Source of the DNA: Serendipita indica DSM 11827
Lineage: Eukaryota; Basidiomycota; Agaricomycetes; Sebacinales; Serendipitaceae
Direction: 5' to 3'
DNA: 64,000 nucleotides
NCBI GenBank assembly: GCA_910890315.1
Contig: CAJVGD010000015.1
Coordinates: forward strand, 1-64,000
The translations under genes were made by a program, and so were the position numbers. A model generated the notes under the pieces. It worked only from the letters and a program-made list of their open reading frames with translations. It did not search any database and was not told the origin of the DNA. Position 1 is the first letter of the stretch. Each line of letters begins with the position of its first letter. Below are positions 10,866 through 20,846 of the stretch, piece by piece.

Positions 10866-12659
10866 TAGAGGGAAGAAGCGCCTGGAGGATACGGGGATGG
10901 CAGCACCGACGGGGCTCGATTGACTGGAAGTAATCCTGCGCAAAATTAACCAGAGTTCAAAAGTATAACACATAAAACTTACTCCCCACCATGGTCCTGT
11001 TCGCCGAAGAAAGGTCCAGTAAGTAAAGATTCCCTGTGAACTGCTTTCCTACTCACCAGCAGCCCACCAGAGGGCGCCTTGAACAAATCTCAGCACCAAT
11101 TAATATGAGACCGGGTAACAACTCACCAATCCAGGTTCCACCTGCTGCTGCAAGTGGCAGAGAGCGCCCTTGACTGCGGCAATGCAAGCGTCGTTGCTTC
11201 CGGCGCCAATTTCTCCGAGGAAGCCCTTGAGATTGTTGGCCTTGAGCCAGTTCGTGGCTGCAGTAAGACGCTCGACACCAATGGTAGAAGAGACGCAAGT
11301 TGCGCTAGTACCTGCCGTCCGAGTCAAGATACTGATGCATCTCAATCGCAAAGTTGTTGGCCGGATCGGTAATGGACTTGAAGCGTCGCCGTTGCCAGAG
11401 GAGACCCAGGCTATGGTGATTATGAGAAAGGGCGGCACCGTTATTCACACTAGTACTTACTCCATGCACCACTCCAAGATGTACCCTCGACAAGAATAAG
11501 CTGCTTAGCTCCAGAGGCTCGAACACCATTGATTCCTGCCTGCATGAGAGCGGCGGCATCAGAAGCAGACATGTCGTGTGGCTCGTTGTTCAAATCAAAG
11601 ATGACGTTTGCGTTTGAGCTCTACTGAATATGAGTTAAGAAGACTCCCTAGTACGGAGATACTGACAAATTCCGAGGCCATGTTCTTCCACCAAGTTTGG
11701 AACTGGGATGGGGTGATGATGGCGTTGTTGTATCTTGCAAAGTTGTGTGGGTCAAGAATGGCATATCCTCCTTTATTGGTGATGTAGTTGACGATGGTCT
11801 TGAGTCCGTTGAGATATGTCGAGTCGAAAGAGCCGCTAAGGCCAGTGGAGATTGGCGACATGCGCTCCATCAAGAATGCGATACGGAAGGTGTTCATACC
11901 CTTGCCTAGGACATGTCAGAAATTGCAGCCACTTGTCCACTAGAATCGCCCACGTACCCATGAAATAGTCCACAGAGGAGGGGCTTGGCCAAGTATAGTC
12001 CTTTAGACGTTAGTAAGTGTCGAGTCAGAGTTTTAGACCTACGGTACCCAGACTAAGGACGTCAGCAATAGAGTCGGCACAGCAGGTGGGGGACTTACAC
12101 TCCCGGCCATTTCGTCTGTCCAAACTCGGCGGAGCTCTCGTTCACTAACGACGTCAATCCCGCTATTCGTTATGACTAAAAGCAAGGCTCACCTCCAAAG
12201 TACTTGAATTTGGTTCGGTTGCTGCAAGATCCACTACTGGAAGACGGCGTGCTTGAGGATGAAGACGAGGAACGAGAAGTGCTAGACGAGGAGCGGAGGT
12301 GCTAGACGAAGAACGCGTGCTAGACGTGCTCGTGGCTCGAGTTGAGCTAGAGGTAGTCCCTTCTGGCACTGGTAATACCCTATAGCGAGTTAACCTAAGC
12401 ATTTATGAAGAGTATGGCCTACAGTCGTTGATATAAACACAGACAAGCCCACTATCGCAGGTCTTGGAGCCAGTATAGTTGATGCCTGCTGCTCTTCAGC
12501 GTTCCCTTTAGGACGATCATCGCCAACAAACCTCCACCTAAGGAGCGTCAGCCCATGCTTGAGCGGATAAAACTATAACCAACATTGCCCCCATTCACCA
12601 ACTCCGAGGACTGGTGTAATGAGCGTGGCAAGAGCAGCAATCGCAACCGAAAGCCTCAT
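10866..12659 (-). pseudogene. GH5 endoglucanase with N-terminal CBM1, decayed tandem copy
   Basis: Secreted cellulase of the GH5 (subfamily 5-like) family, which cuts internal beta-1,4 bonds. The ATG at 12,659 opens a signal peptide (MRLSVAIAALATLITPVLG), then a CBM1 (WGQC, GGINYTGSKTC, CDSGLVC) spread over tiny exons. A Ser/Thr linker, KFKYFG, and the catalytic barrel follow, including NTFRIAFLMERMS, the acid/base block FDLNNEP, and LKGFLGEIG with the nucleophile Glu. The last exons read WWAAG, PWWG and DYFQSIEP. It parallels the intact gene at 14.8-16.6 kb exon by exon. The frame slips in the linker (about 12,300), near 11,380, near 11,320, near 11,150 and close to the C-terminus, so it is probably not functional. 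A TATAAAA box lies about 90 bp upstream of the ATG (minus strand, near 12,750), suggesting it was once expressed. Confidence 0.85.
12532..12537 (-). other. Probable 6-nt micro-exon in the CBM1 of the decayed GH5 gene
   Basis: To rebuild the invariant CGG of the CBM1, the six bases GTGGAG must be an exon of their own. It sits between an intron ending CCTTAG and one starting GTTTGT and ending AGCAG, and completes T|GT GGA G|GC. The intact paralogue encodes the same segment without interruption. Confidence 0.5.
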
Positions 12660-14826
12660 TTTGAAGGAGGGAGGGCGAAGTTTGAGGTGGAGCCGTCCCG
12701 CAGCGTCCTCTTTAAAGCTGACCAGGCACAGTTGAGATAGTCCGTTTTTTATAGCCATCTACCGGTTGCATAAAAAGGAGGTTCCAACAATTCGTCGATC
12801 AATAACCGAGCATCCAGTCCGAATGACTGACGGGTAGATACCAGACGGAGTAGGAGTATTCTCAAGAGGTCTTCGTGACTGTTACAGAGACTTTCTACAG
12901 CCCGCATGCGAGAGCGCGGTCATAGTCCCATCGTGAAAACCAAGCGTAGTCGAGGAGCGTGACCGACAATTCAGCGAGAAGCAACGGTTGTCGCAGCCAG
13001 TCGGGTCATATGGCATCCTAGCATCGAGGACTTCGCACCGAAAAGACACCAATTTGCCACGGCGGAATCCAAGGGTGAAGACGATTCCGCGCGGACTTCA
13101 CGGTCCGCCAATATACGATTTGCTGAATCAAAACCGCTTCTACTCTCCGAGGCCTGCAGAAAAGCTCACTTCTATGCAGTTCTGGCGAGTGTCCTATCGG
13201 ACGTCATCCGTGGGCGGAAACAAGTGGTATATAGAGCCGTGTGCCACACATACATGTGAAAGGAATCGTCCTTGATATAACATCCTATTGGGTACTGGAA
13301 TGAGTCTGATTTCTTGGGAGATTATGTCGGTCGTGACAGCAGATCCGTTGGGACAAATTAGATTTCTACACATAATCAATGGTGCCCAGTTCTAATCTGA
13401 AAGAACCTGATCTAATCATTGCGTAGTACCGAGTTGCAATGGAGAGCAGGAAAGTGGCACGTTGCATGTACTATAATGGCTGAGGTTTGCCTCAGTCCGG
13501 ACATTCAAAGCGCACTCGATCGTATACCAGAGGATGAGCGTGCGTTGGTGAAGAGCGAGTCCTGCCCCCCAAGATCACGCCACCATGTCGAGGGACATTT
13601 GTTGGACTCCAAGTTTTCTGTCTCATTTTTTGTGAGAAGTACCACTTTGATACAGATAACATAGCTCCTTTTAGGAAGAGAGCTTAATATGCTCTTTCTC
13701 CAATACGCGCTCGCGAGAGTTCGCGTCTGGGATTACTTGTCAAATGATTTTGTGGCGACCCACAGATGCAACTAGATATGTACGTGTGGCACAGAAAAAG
13801 TAATCTCGAGCTATGCTCAGGCCAAACTCGAGGCCGGCTCATGCACCCAAGGGCAGTATTGAGCAACGCAGACAGACTGGGGATACGGAGGTGCTTGCCC
13901 CGTTTATCCTAGGGTACCGAGTATCGAGCTGGGCCCACCCCTCCATGCACCAAGTGCCCTCGTAGAAGCAGCACCCACCTGCATTCATACGGTACAACAG
14001 TAGTATCAACCATCTAGATCACTTGTCTATCAAGCGAATGAGCAAGGACATGCATTACTAAAAGATGGTCGAGATCGGGTCCAAGTTGCGTTTGACGGAG
14101 GGTGGACAAGAGGTGGATTTATAGGCCAGCCGGCTGCCGTTGCTGATTCGCCACTTCCATTGAGTATTCCTCCTCACGTTGCATTCAATGTAAGCTTCCT
14201 TATTTAACCAGTTTCCCTCCCTTCAAAGGAAATCCTGATATGGATACATTCAACCAGTGACAATTGTTCCGCGTCTAATCAGCCGAGGACGCTTTGATCC
14301 TAGAGCTCAATGAGGGCCAAGTGTCCAATACGGGATTTGATACGAAGAGGCCACCACTTGTCAATTCTTCGAGCCGACGGTTATGGCTACTTTCAAAGTA
14401 CTCGATGTTCGTCGGCGAAAACCTATAGGCGTCTGTAGCTGCCCAATGGAGCGAAACCTGCGTCATGAGCTACGCAAATACCAGTAGACTGTCCTGATTA
14501 GGTAAGGATGCAAGCACACGACGCTCTTGAAATGAAAAACACCCAAGAGCAGGGTTGCTCCGTCTTTGGTGTCGACCCTCATCTAGCGGGGGAAAAAGAT
14601 ATACTACCACGAAGCCAGGAGGGTTGAGCTTCACTTAGAGCCAAACAGGTTCACAGCATTGCAGGAAACGAGAGTCGTTGCTCGTCGCATTTTGTCTAAA
14701 GGAATGTGACAAAGAGAGCGGGAATACGAGATGACACTGATAAATCCTCCATCCAGATTGATAACGATTGGGCCTAGGAGAGTCGTTGAGTACATGCTTC
14801 CAAACAATCCACACCTGACACACCGT
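12660..14826. other. 2.2 kb between the two cellulases, no gene found
   Basis: It contains the promoter of the left cellulase and the 3' flank of the right one. Short ORFs (13,419-13,664 plus; 14,275-14,466 minus; 14,635-14,823 minus) have no recognisable features. No terminal repeats or transposase motifs were seen. Confidence 0.45.
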
Positions 14827-16620
14827 TTATGCGAAAGGAAGCAGTGCTTCGGGAAGGATACGGGCGATGGCAGGACCCGACGGCGGCTCGATGGATTGGT
14901 AGTAATTCTGCAATATGGTAAGCAAATGTCGAAGATGAGTGATTAGTAACACTTACTCCCCACCATGGTCCTGTGAACAGAAAGCAGTACTCGTGAGTGG
15001 AAGAACCTGAAATTTTGAAGAACACTCACCAGCAGCCCACCAAGCAAAGCCTGAAACCGAGAAATTGGGTCAGCAATAGTCTTATCAAGGCACGCAAGGT
15101 ACACACCGATCCAGACCTGTCAATGTGATCAGTACGAGATTCGATAAATATAGAGAAAAGCAAATACATCGGATGTTTGCATCAAGCAAAGCGCTCCGCG
15201 GATAGCAGAGATACAGTCGTTATTCGAACCGGCACCTGTTAGAATTTAATGAGCATCCCTCGACTAGACAATCGAAACACTAACCCAACTCTCCGATGAA
15301 TCCCTTCTTGTTATTTGCCTTGAGCCAGTTGGTCGCAACTTGGAGACGTTCGGCACCGACGGTCGGGCTAACGCAAGTGGAGTTGGTTCCAGAACCATCA
15401 GTATCAAGATACTGGTGCATCTCGATGACAACGTTGTTCAATGGATCAGAAATAGTCTTGAAGGCGTCGCCGTTGCCCGAGGACTCCCAAGACCAAGCTC
15501 CAGTCCAGCTAGTTCCCTGGACGAAGACGGACTGGGTGGCACCAGCGGCGCGAACACCGTCGAGACCGGCTTGCATGAGTGCGGCGGCGTCCGTGGCAGG
15601 GATCCCCCATGGCTCGTTGTTCAAGTCAAAGATGACATGGTCATTGGTAAGGAATTCAGTGGCCATATTCTTCCACCACGTCTTGAATAGCGAGACATCC
15701 GTGATGACCGAGCCGTTGTAACGGGCATAGTTGTGAGGGTCAAGTGCGGCGTATCCACCCTTGCTGGTGATATAGTTGACAATAGTCTTCAATCCAGAGA
15801 GATATGCCGAGTCGAACGGGCCGGTGAGGCCAGTTGCGGGTGGCGACATGCGCTCCATCATAAAGGGGATACGGAAGAAGTTCATGCCCTTGCCTAGGGT
15901 ACGTTAGCGTTCCAGACCACCAGAGCTGTAGACTGGATACTCACCCAAGAAGTAGTCTACAGACGATGGCGATGGCCAAGTATAATCCTTGTTCAACCTG
16001 AATGGCTTTCAGAGTCGCCCACCCACCAAACCGAGATTCACTCACGTTCCTGGGATTGCAGATCCAAACTCTGCGCTGCTTTCATTGACTATCGGGGATG
16101 TTAGGGGGGAAGTTGATTATAAACGGCCACAAACCTCCGAAGTACTTGAACTTCTTGGCACCGGGGCAGACATATGTCGATGTTGCGGACGTCGAAGAAC
16201 TTGTACTGGACGTAGTCGTCGTCGAGATGCTTGTAGAAGTTGATTGAGAAGTCGAGGTAGAGCTGCTCGAGCTCAGGGTGCTCGTAGACGACGACAACGT
16301 AGTGCTCGTTGTACGTGTCGATGTCGATGTCGATGTCGACGTAGGAGAGTAGGGAGGAGCGAGCTAGGTAGCATCAGTTTCACAGTTCGCGCCAAGGGAA
16401 ATGAGCTACCTTGAGGCATTGGTAGTAGTCTACCCGAGCGTCATTATAGAATCAAAAGAAAGGGCCCAGAGTACTCACATTCACTAAGCTCGACGCAGAC
16501 AAGTCCATCGTCGCACTTTCCAGTGGTCACCCCTCCGCCACCGCAGGTATCCCAGCGACTGATACCGAGTGCCTGGGGAAGTAGAGCAGCGATTGCTGCA
16601 AGAGAAAGGGAGAGCTTCAT
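14827..16620 (-). CDS. Secreted GH5 endo-beta-1,4-glucanase with N-terminal CBM1, intact
   Basis: Secreted cellulase acting on plant cell walls. The ATG at 16,620 opens a clear signal peptide (MKLSLSLAAIAALLPQALG). A CBM1 follows with four cysteines (DTCGGGGVTTGKCDDGLVC and, across an intron, YYYQC). A Ser/Thr linker of about 60 residues precedes KKFKYFG. The barrel contains MNFFRIPFMMERMSP, the acid/base Glu in FDLNNEP and the nucleophile Glu in GFIGELG, then GALCLMQT, WWAAG, PWWG and YYQSIEPPSG, ending LLPFA at 14,827. About nine short GT-AG introns were traced and all join in frame; the largest exon is about 15,280-15,900. A TATA-like CATAAATA lies about 60 bp upstream of the start. It is the intact partner of the decayed copy at 10.9-12.7 kb. 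Subfamily GH5_5 (EGII-like) is inferred from the NEP/GELG context. Confidence 0.93.
16317..16340. repeat. Hexanucleotide tandem repeat (GTCGAT)n in the cellulase linker
   Basis: Four near-perfect GTCGAT units on the plus strand encode part of the repetitive Ser-Thr linker of the GH5 gene on the minus strand. This kind of repeat can change linker length by slippage. Confidence 0.85.
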
Positions 16621-17632
16621 CGTTCACCAAACGGCCCGGGAGACTGAGGTTGTCGTCGTGTAGCGGCTTCATCGTCGATATTTATGCTTTCCATCCCTCC
16701 CAAGAGATTTCTCCACGCAAATACTCCGGTCGTTCACCGTCGATGCCGAGGTCGGAAAAAAGAAACTGTGTAGAAGACGCGCGTGTTTGCACGAAGAACC
16801 GTGCTGATAGCTGTCAGGGCCCTGCGTTTTATGCGAGATTTGTGGAGAGAAGCGTACCATGATGCAGTTTGTAATCACAATTCCCAGTATTCAGCCCTAC
16901 CCGGCTTGGGACGACGGTCGACAGGTTAGTCCATGTCATTTGAAACACGGTGCGACAGATCCGCATGAATCTTGGCCGAATACATTGAGCCTTGATTCAT
17001 CAAGTCGCATGAATACATTAACAATGGCCAATTGCTTCTCTTGAGGGTTACGGGATGGCTTCCGAACAACCACTCACCGACATTTGTGCGTCCGAGGAAC
17101 CCACGCACATTCGGTAGCGAGAAACTAAGAGTGTGAGAGATACGGAAGTTTTGTGATGCCCATCGTACGTACCAGAACGATCGGCAAGGGATTCAAGCAA
17201 AACACAGATTATTCCGTACGCAAACCACGTGTTCATTTCGAGGATCATGCCGGGCGCAGCCGAACTCATGACTGCTGGTCAAGGTAGGATCTGGTGTGTT
17301 CGAATATTGTGGACTGAGCCTGGCTGGTATATGCTGATCTTTGAGCATAAGTAACTACCTTGTATTGTGAGGAGAGAGCCTTGCAGGGCCACCTGGTGGA
17401 TTGTCAAGAGTCGTTTGCTCGAGCTATGGCCAGCATTAATTGTGCAAGGTCCAGGGAGACATAATAATTGAGTCCACGAGGCTTTTAGGTCAACGCATCG
17501 GATTCTGGTATACACGCGCCAACGAGGCGGGGTAAAGGTGTTGGTCCTTTTGGCGCGTTCCCTTCCAGGTCCATCTCAACTGGCCCCCAATTTTCAACAA
17601 ACTATTCACGACAATTTTCAATTATTATTATC
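16621..17632. other. Intergenic region with unassigned open stretches
   Basis: It holds the divergent promoters of the cellulase (minus) and the GH23 gene (plus). Two minus-strand stretches look weakly coding: 17,048-17,269 (hydrophobic, NTWFAYGIICVLLESLADRS) and 16,926-17,108 (GFLGRTNVGEWLFG). A GTACGT donor follows the first. They may be remnants of one membrane-protein gene, but I cannot name it. Confidence 0.35.
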
Positions 17633-19071
17633 ATGACCAACACGCACAAGAGCTTGCTGTTCTTGCCGCTTCTCCTTCTTGCACATGTCCTCGCTGTCAC
17701 CGGCGCCGACGCAGAAGCACCAAATGCGCTTACAACGAATACAACATGCACTTATGATCACCTCGCACGCGCTCACACCTCGCCCGACCGTCGACAACGC
17801 TGGTGGTCCAAGTTGAGCGAGTTTCTGCTGCTGCATCTCCCCGGGGACGCCTATTCAGATGAACAAGGCTTCTTTAACGACCTACAACTTGCGCTGAACA
17901 CAGTCCCACCTAGCCGCGCTGACGACCTGGACCCGGATGAGCTCTGCAGTCCGCGCCACCAGCTATTTCCACGCGATCAGCAGGTGCTGAAGACGAAATG
18001 CCGCGTAAAACCTGTTCATTACCATCCGGGATGGAACGGAGATATTCCAAATTATACCCCCACCGACTCCAACGGCAATCCACTCCCCACACAAACAATA
18101 GGAGATGGCCACGGTGGCTTTGGTCAAGAAATTATTGGTGTAAACACGAGATGCCCTTACAATAACGTTGGGCCTGGTGCTACCGGTATGTAGCCCTGCG
18201 TTTGCAGAGTTTTTGGCTCGCTAATCTTGGCTTTCTCTTAGTTGCTACCAACACGAGCACAGGCCCGAACGGCCAATTTACATGGCTAACATGTGGCCTC
18301 GATCCCAAGAATAACAGCATTGGGTGGACACCGCCCTATGCTACCGCCGACCAGGTCATCACCTTCCAAGGTGGGCTGCGTGCGGCTATTAAAGCCGAAG
18401 GAAGTCCCTACAAATCATGCGCCAAGTTTGTGGAGCTTTTCGAGACGGCCGGCGCCGAGTTCCAGGGTGTGCCACTTCCGAACCGCACTTTAGCGTCGCT
18501 AACTCCGCTCAGTTCCTCCACTGTTCATTGCCGCCTTTGCACTTCAAGAATCCGGTTGCAATCCTGATATTGATGGAGCCGGTGGAGAGCAAGGTATGAT
18601 GCAAATCAGTCCGGTATGTATTTTCTTACTCGATGAGAATGTACCTGATATTCGAATAGGAAAAGTGCGATAAGGCGCCTGGAGGAAACTGCAAGGACGT
18701 TATTTACAATGTTCGAACCGCCGTCAAATACTTTAGCGACGTCTTGAAGTCTGTCAACGGCAACGTCTTCGAGGCAGTGGGACTTTACAACGGCTGGTCA
18801 GTCCCTTTCGATCAAGTCTTCGCTCTATCTGACACTTTCATTACAGGATACGTGGAATGTCATACAAGTACGTCTTGTCATCGCCTATAAAGGCTTTGTT
18901 GCTGACCAGAAACTCAGGGAGAGCACCACTTGGGGTATCAACGGCGATTGCTGTAGATGTCAGCGCAACCTGAGCTATCTTTCTCAATTCTTCAACGGCT
19001 GGCTCCAAAACATGGACGCCTGGGCGCTCATGCTGGGCTCGATCCACAACACGGCCGACTGTCCCGCTTGA
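17633..19071 (+). CDS. Secreted GH23 lysozyme-like / lytic transglycosylase-fold protein
   Basis: Predicted to cleave peptidoglycan outside the cell, hence probably antibacterial. Six exons (17633-18185, 18242-18466, 18513-18613, 18660-18796, 18847-18867, 18918-19071) add up to 1,191 nt, a 396-residue protein in one frame. A signal peptide (LLFLPLLLLAHVLA) is followed by about 130 residues without recognised domain, then a Gly/Asn-rich stretch. The SLT-type core has the catalytic Glu in FALQESGCNP and the family signature GEQGMMQIS, then AVGLYNGW, an equivalent of the conserved aromatic AxxxYNxG region. The intron between EFQ and VPPLFIAAF contains a GCTAAC branch point. Such enzymes are common in bacteria and patchy in fungi, so old horizontal transfer of the core is possible. 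The N-terminal extension is unusual for the family. Confidence 0.85.
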
Positions 19072-19216
19072 AGAGGGACTAGTTGTTTCTCTTTCTATCT
19101 GGCTTATTATGCGTTACATCCTGTGTTTATATGATGCCGCCTTTCCTGATGGCAAGGGTTCACTTCTCTACCTACTGTTCTAATGGGCAAGTCCTCGTTC
19201 TAGACTTATTAAAGAT

Positions 19217-19771
19217 GTGTTTCTATTCGCCAAATCTACTTGGTCCCGTTTGATGAATCCCCTGGCCGTAACGAAGTGGAGGGAAGGGTCTTACAGGCCT
19301 TCACCAGGCACAGTAATTGAAATGTCTGCACGATTTTCAACTAATATTTGGTTCCTTGTCAAACTGCGGCGGCTACCTCAAAGCCCCGCTCGAGTCTTTG
19401 TCCTAAAGTCTTTGTTCTCCTGGCTCGAGCTCACTGGCCTCACCTCCGACCTTGCGCTCCCAATGAATATAAGTGAACCTTGTCAGCTAATTGTACAGAT
19501 TGACCGCAGCTTTTTGGCCTATCCTCCCCGGTTTCTTGACTTCAGCGCCGATGCCGAAGGGCGAGTCAAGCTTGCCGACCCTTCGCTCAACAATTCGGGG
19601 TTCTATCAGTATCGCTCAGTGCTTCTGCATACTAAGGAAGCTGCAATGCTGCCATTAGCTTTCATGGCACCCGACACTCTGGCTCGCCACATTCATCTGA
19701 TTGGAAACATTGACGAACGTCTGGGCCACCTCACCCAATTCATTGAGTTTCGTTACACGCGACGGACGTAA
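19217..19771 (+). pseudogene. Unidentified coding fragment, copy A (paralogue at about 25.85-26.2 kb)
   Basis: An open stretch of 184 codons whose second half (DRSFLAYPPRFLDF, then YRSVLL, HIHLIGNIDERLGHLTQFIEF) aligns with a plus-strand stretch right of the NLR (DRSFLLNPPRWLDF, YRQRLFLLADRAGVP, VHLLFNVHGRLQHIGRFI). The shared order and spacing show true homology. I do not recognise the family; it could be a captured or mobile-element gene. No clean start or end was found, so it is likely a fragment. Confidence 0.45.
19260..19288. repeat. Inverted 29-bp near-identical repeat, left copy
   Basis: The 29 bases here match the reverse complement of 25,626-25,654 at 28 of 29 positions. The two copies lie on either side of the NLR, each about 220-280 bp upstream of the DRSFL block of its own flanking fragment, but in opposite orientation. 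Confidence 0.8.
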
Positions 19772-20846
19772 ACCAGTACGTTCTCCCTATCACTATGGAT
19801 TGTACTGACACTCCCGAGACAACACCCTCCCGCTCGAACACGTTCAGTTTGGCTTCGAAGTCTACTCACCGCCGACCTTTTTTCCTGTAAGGCTATCTAA
19901 TTTGCCACCTCAAGGTGCGCCGGGCCTCTTGATACCCCTGGACTTACTCTGACTGCCTGTAGGTGTTGCCGGCGCTGTCTGTATACCACGCGAGCATTCC
20001 AATGTCGCTTCACACGAGCCTCTGCGCTCCGTTTCACCGATCAGAGACGTTTATGTCACTCGTTATCCGTTGAATTTGCATGCATCTGTTGTTTCCAGGA
20101 GAGACGTTGCTCCCTTGAGTATTGTGAGTGCATCACCAGCTGAAACTTTATGTTCTTTGTCGAACAGCTTACTCCTATGCACCTGAGCACGAGCTCCAGC
20201 AGATCAAGGGAAAGAGGACTGAAGGCTCGGGCCCATAGTCTTAGTGCTTCTCCCAATCTCCGCCCGCGTGCTCTGTCTCCTCCTGGATCCAGATGGCGCG
20301 ATTGCTTTTGTTTGTCATTTAGGTCTCTGATGAAATCTCCTATTTCGTTCACACCCCTTCTCCTTGTTCATTGCGAGCGTCTAAGGGTCCCGTGCGAGTT
20401 GTGTGTATAACGTATATTCCGCGATAAATCGTCGAGCTCAAAAGGACATAAATGTCAGGTGTCCGCCTGGAGGGCCCTTCAGTGATCTCATTCAGAGGGT
20501 TACCTGCGGCTTTAGTGTCGTCAATACCTCGTAGATTCCAGCTCTCCAACCCTGTAGCGAGCTCGAGAATGAACCCTTTGTCACAGAGAGTACCCTAACA
20601 GTCCTGCGAAGAAATGTATTCTAGGGACTTACTGCAATTTACTAAACATTGTCATGCGTGGGCGGCCGAGTACACTTGTGAGCTTTCTCGACCAGGCGCA
20701 AGTCTAACATGCTCCCAACAGGTCGGTAGCAGTGACATAAGTCGCGGATTCGTCAAATCAAGTATCATATTGACACATGTGTCTGGCACGGTTGGAAAGT
20801 GGCATCGACAGACGCTGTCCACATCTTGGAGCCATCGACCTTGAGG

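Larger units (their letters stand above)
19072..20846. other. Region left of the NLR, mostly unassigned
   Basis: Apart from the coding fragment at 19,217-19,771 (listed separately), it holds short ORFs on both strands. The minus-strand one at 20,056-20,352 (LGEALRLWARAFSPLSLDLLEL) looks protein-like, but I cannot place it. The right end is the NLR promoter. Confidence 0.35.

Noticed and set aside
12660-14826. Possible mobile element between the cellulases
   Set aside because: No terminal repeats, transposase, reverse transcriptase or integrase motifs could be found by eye.
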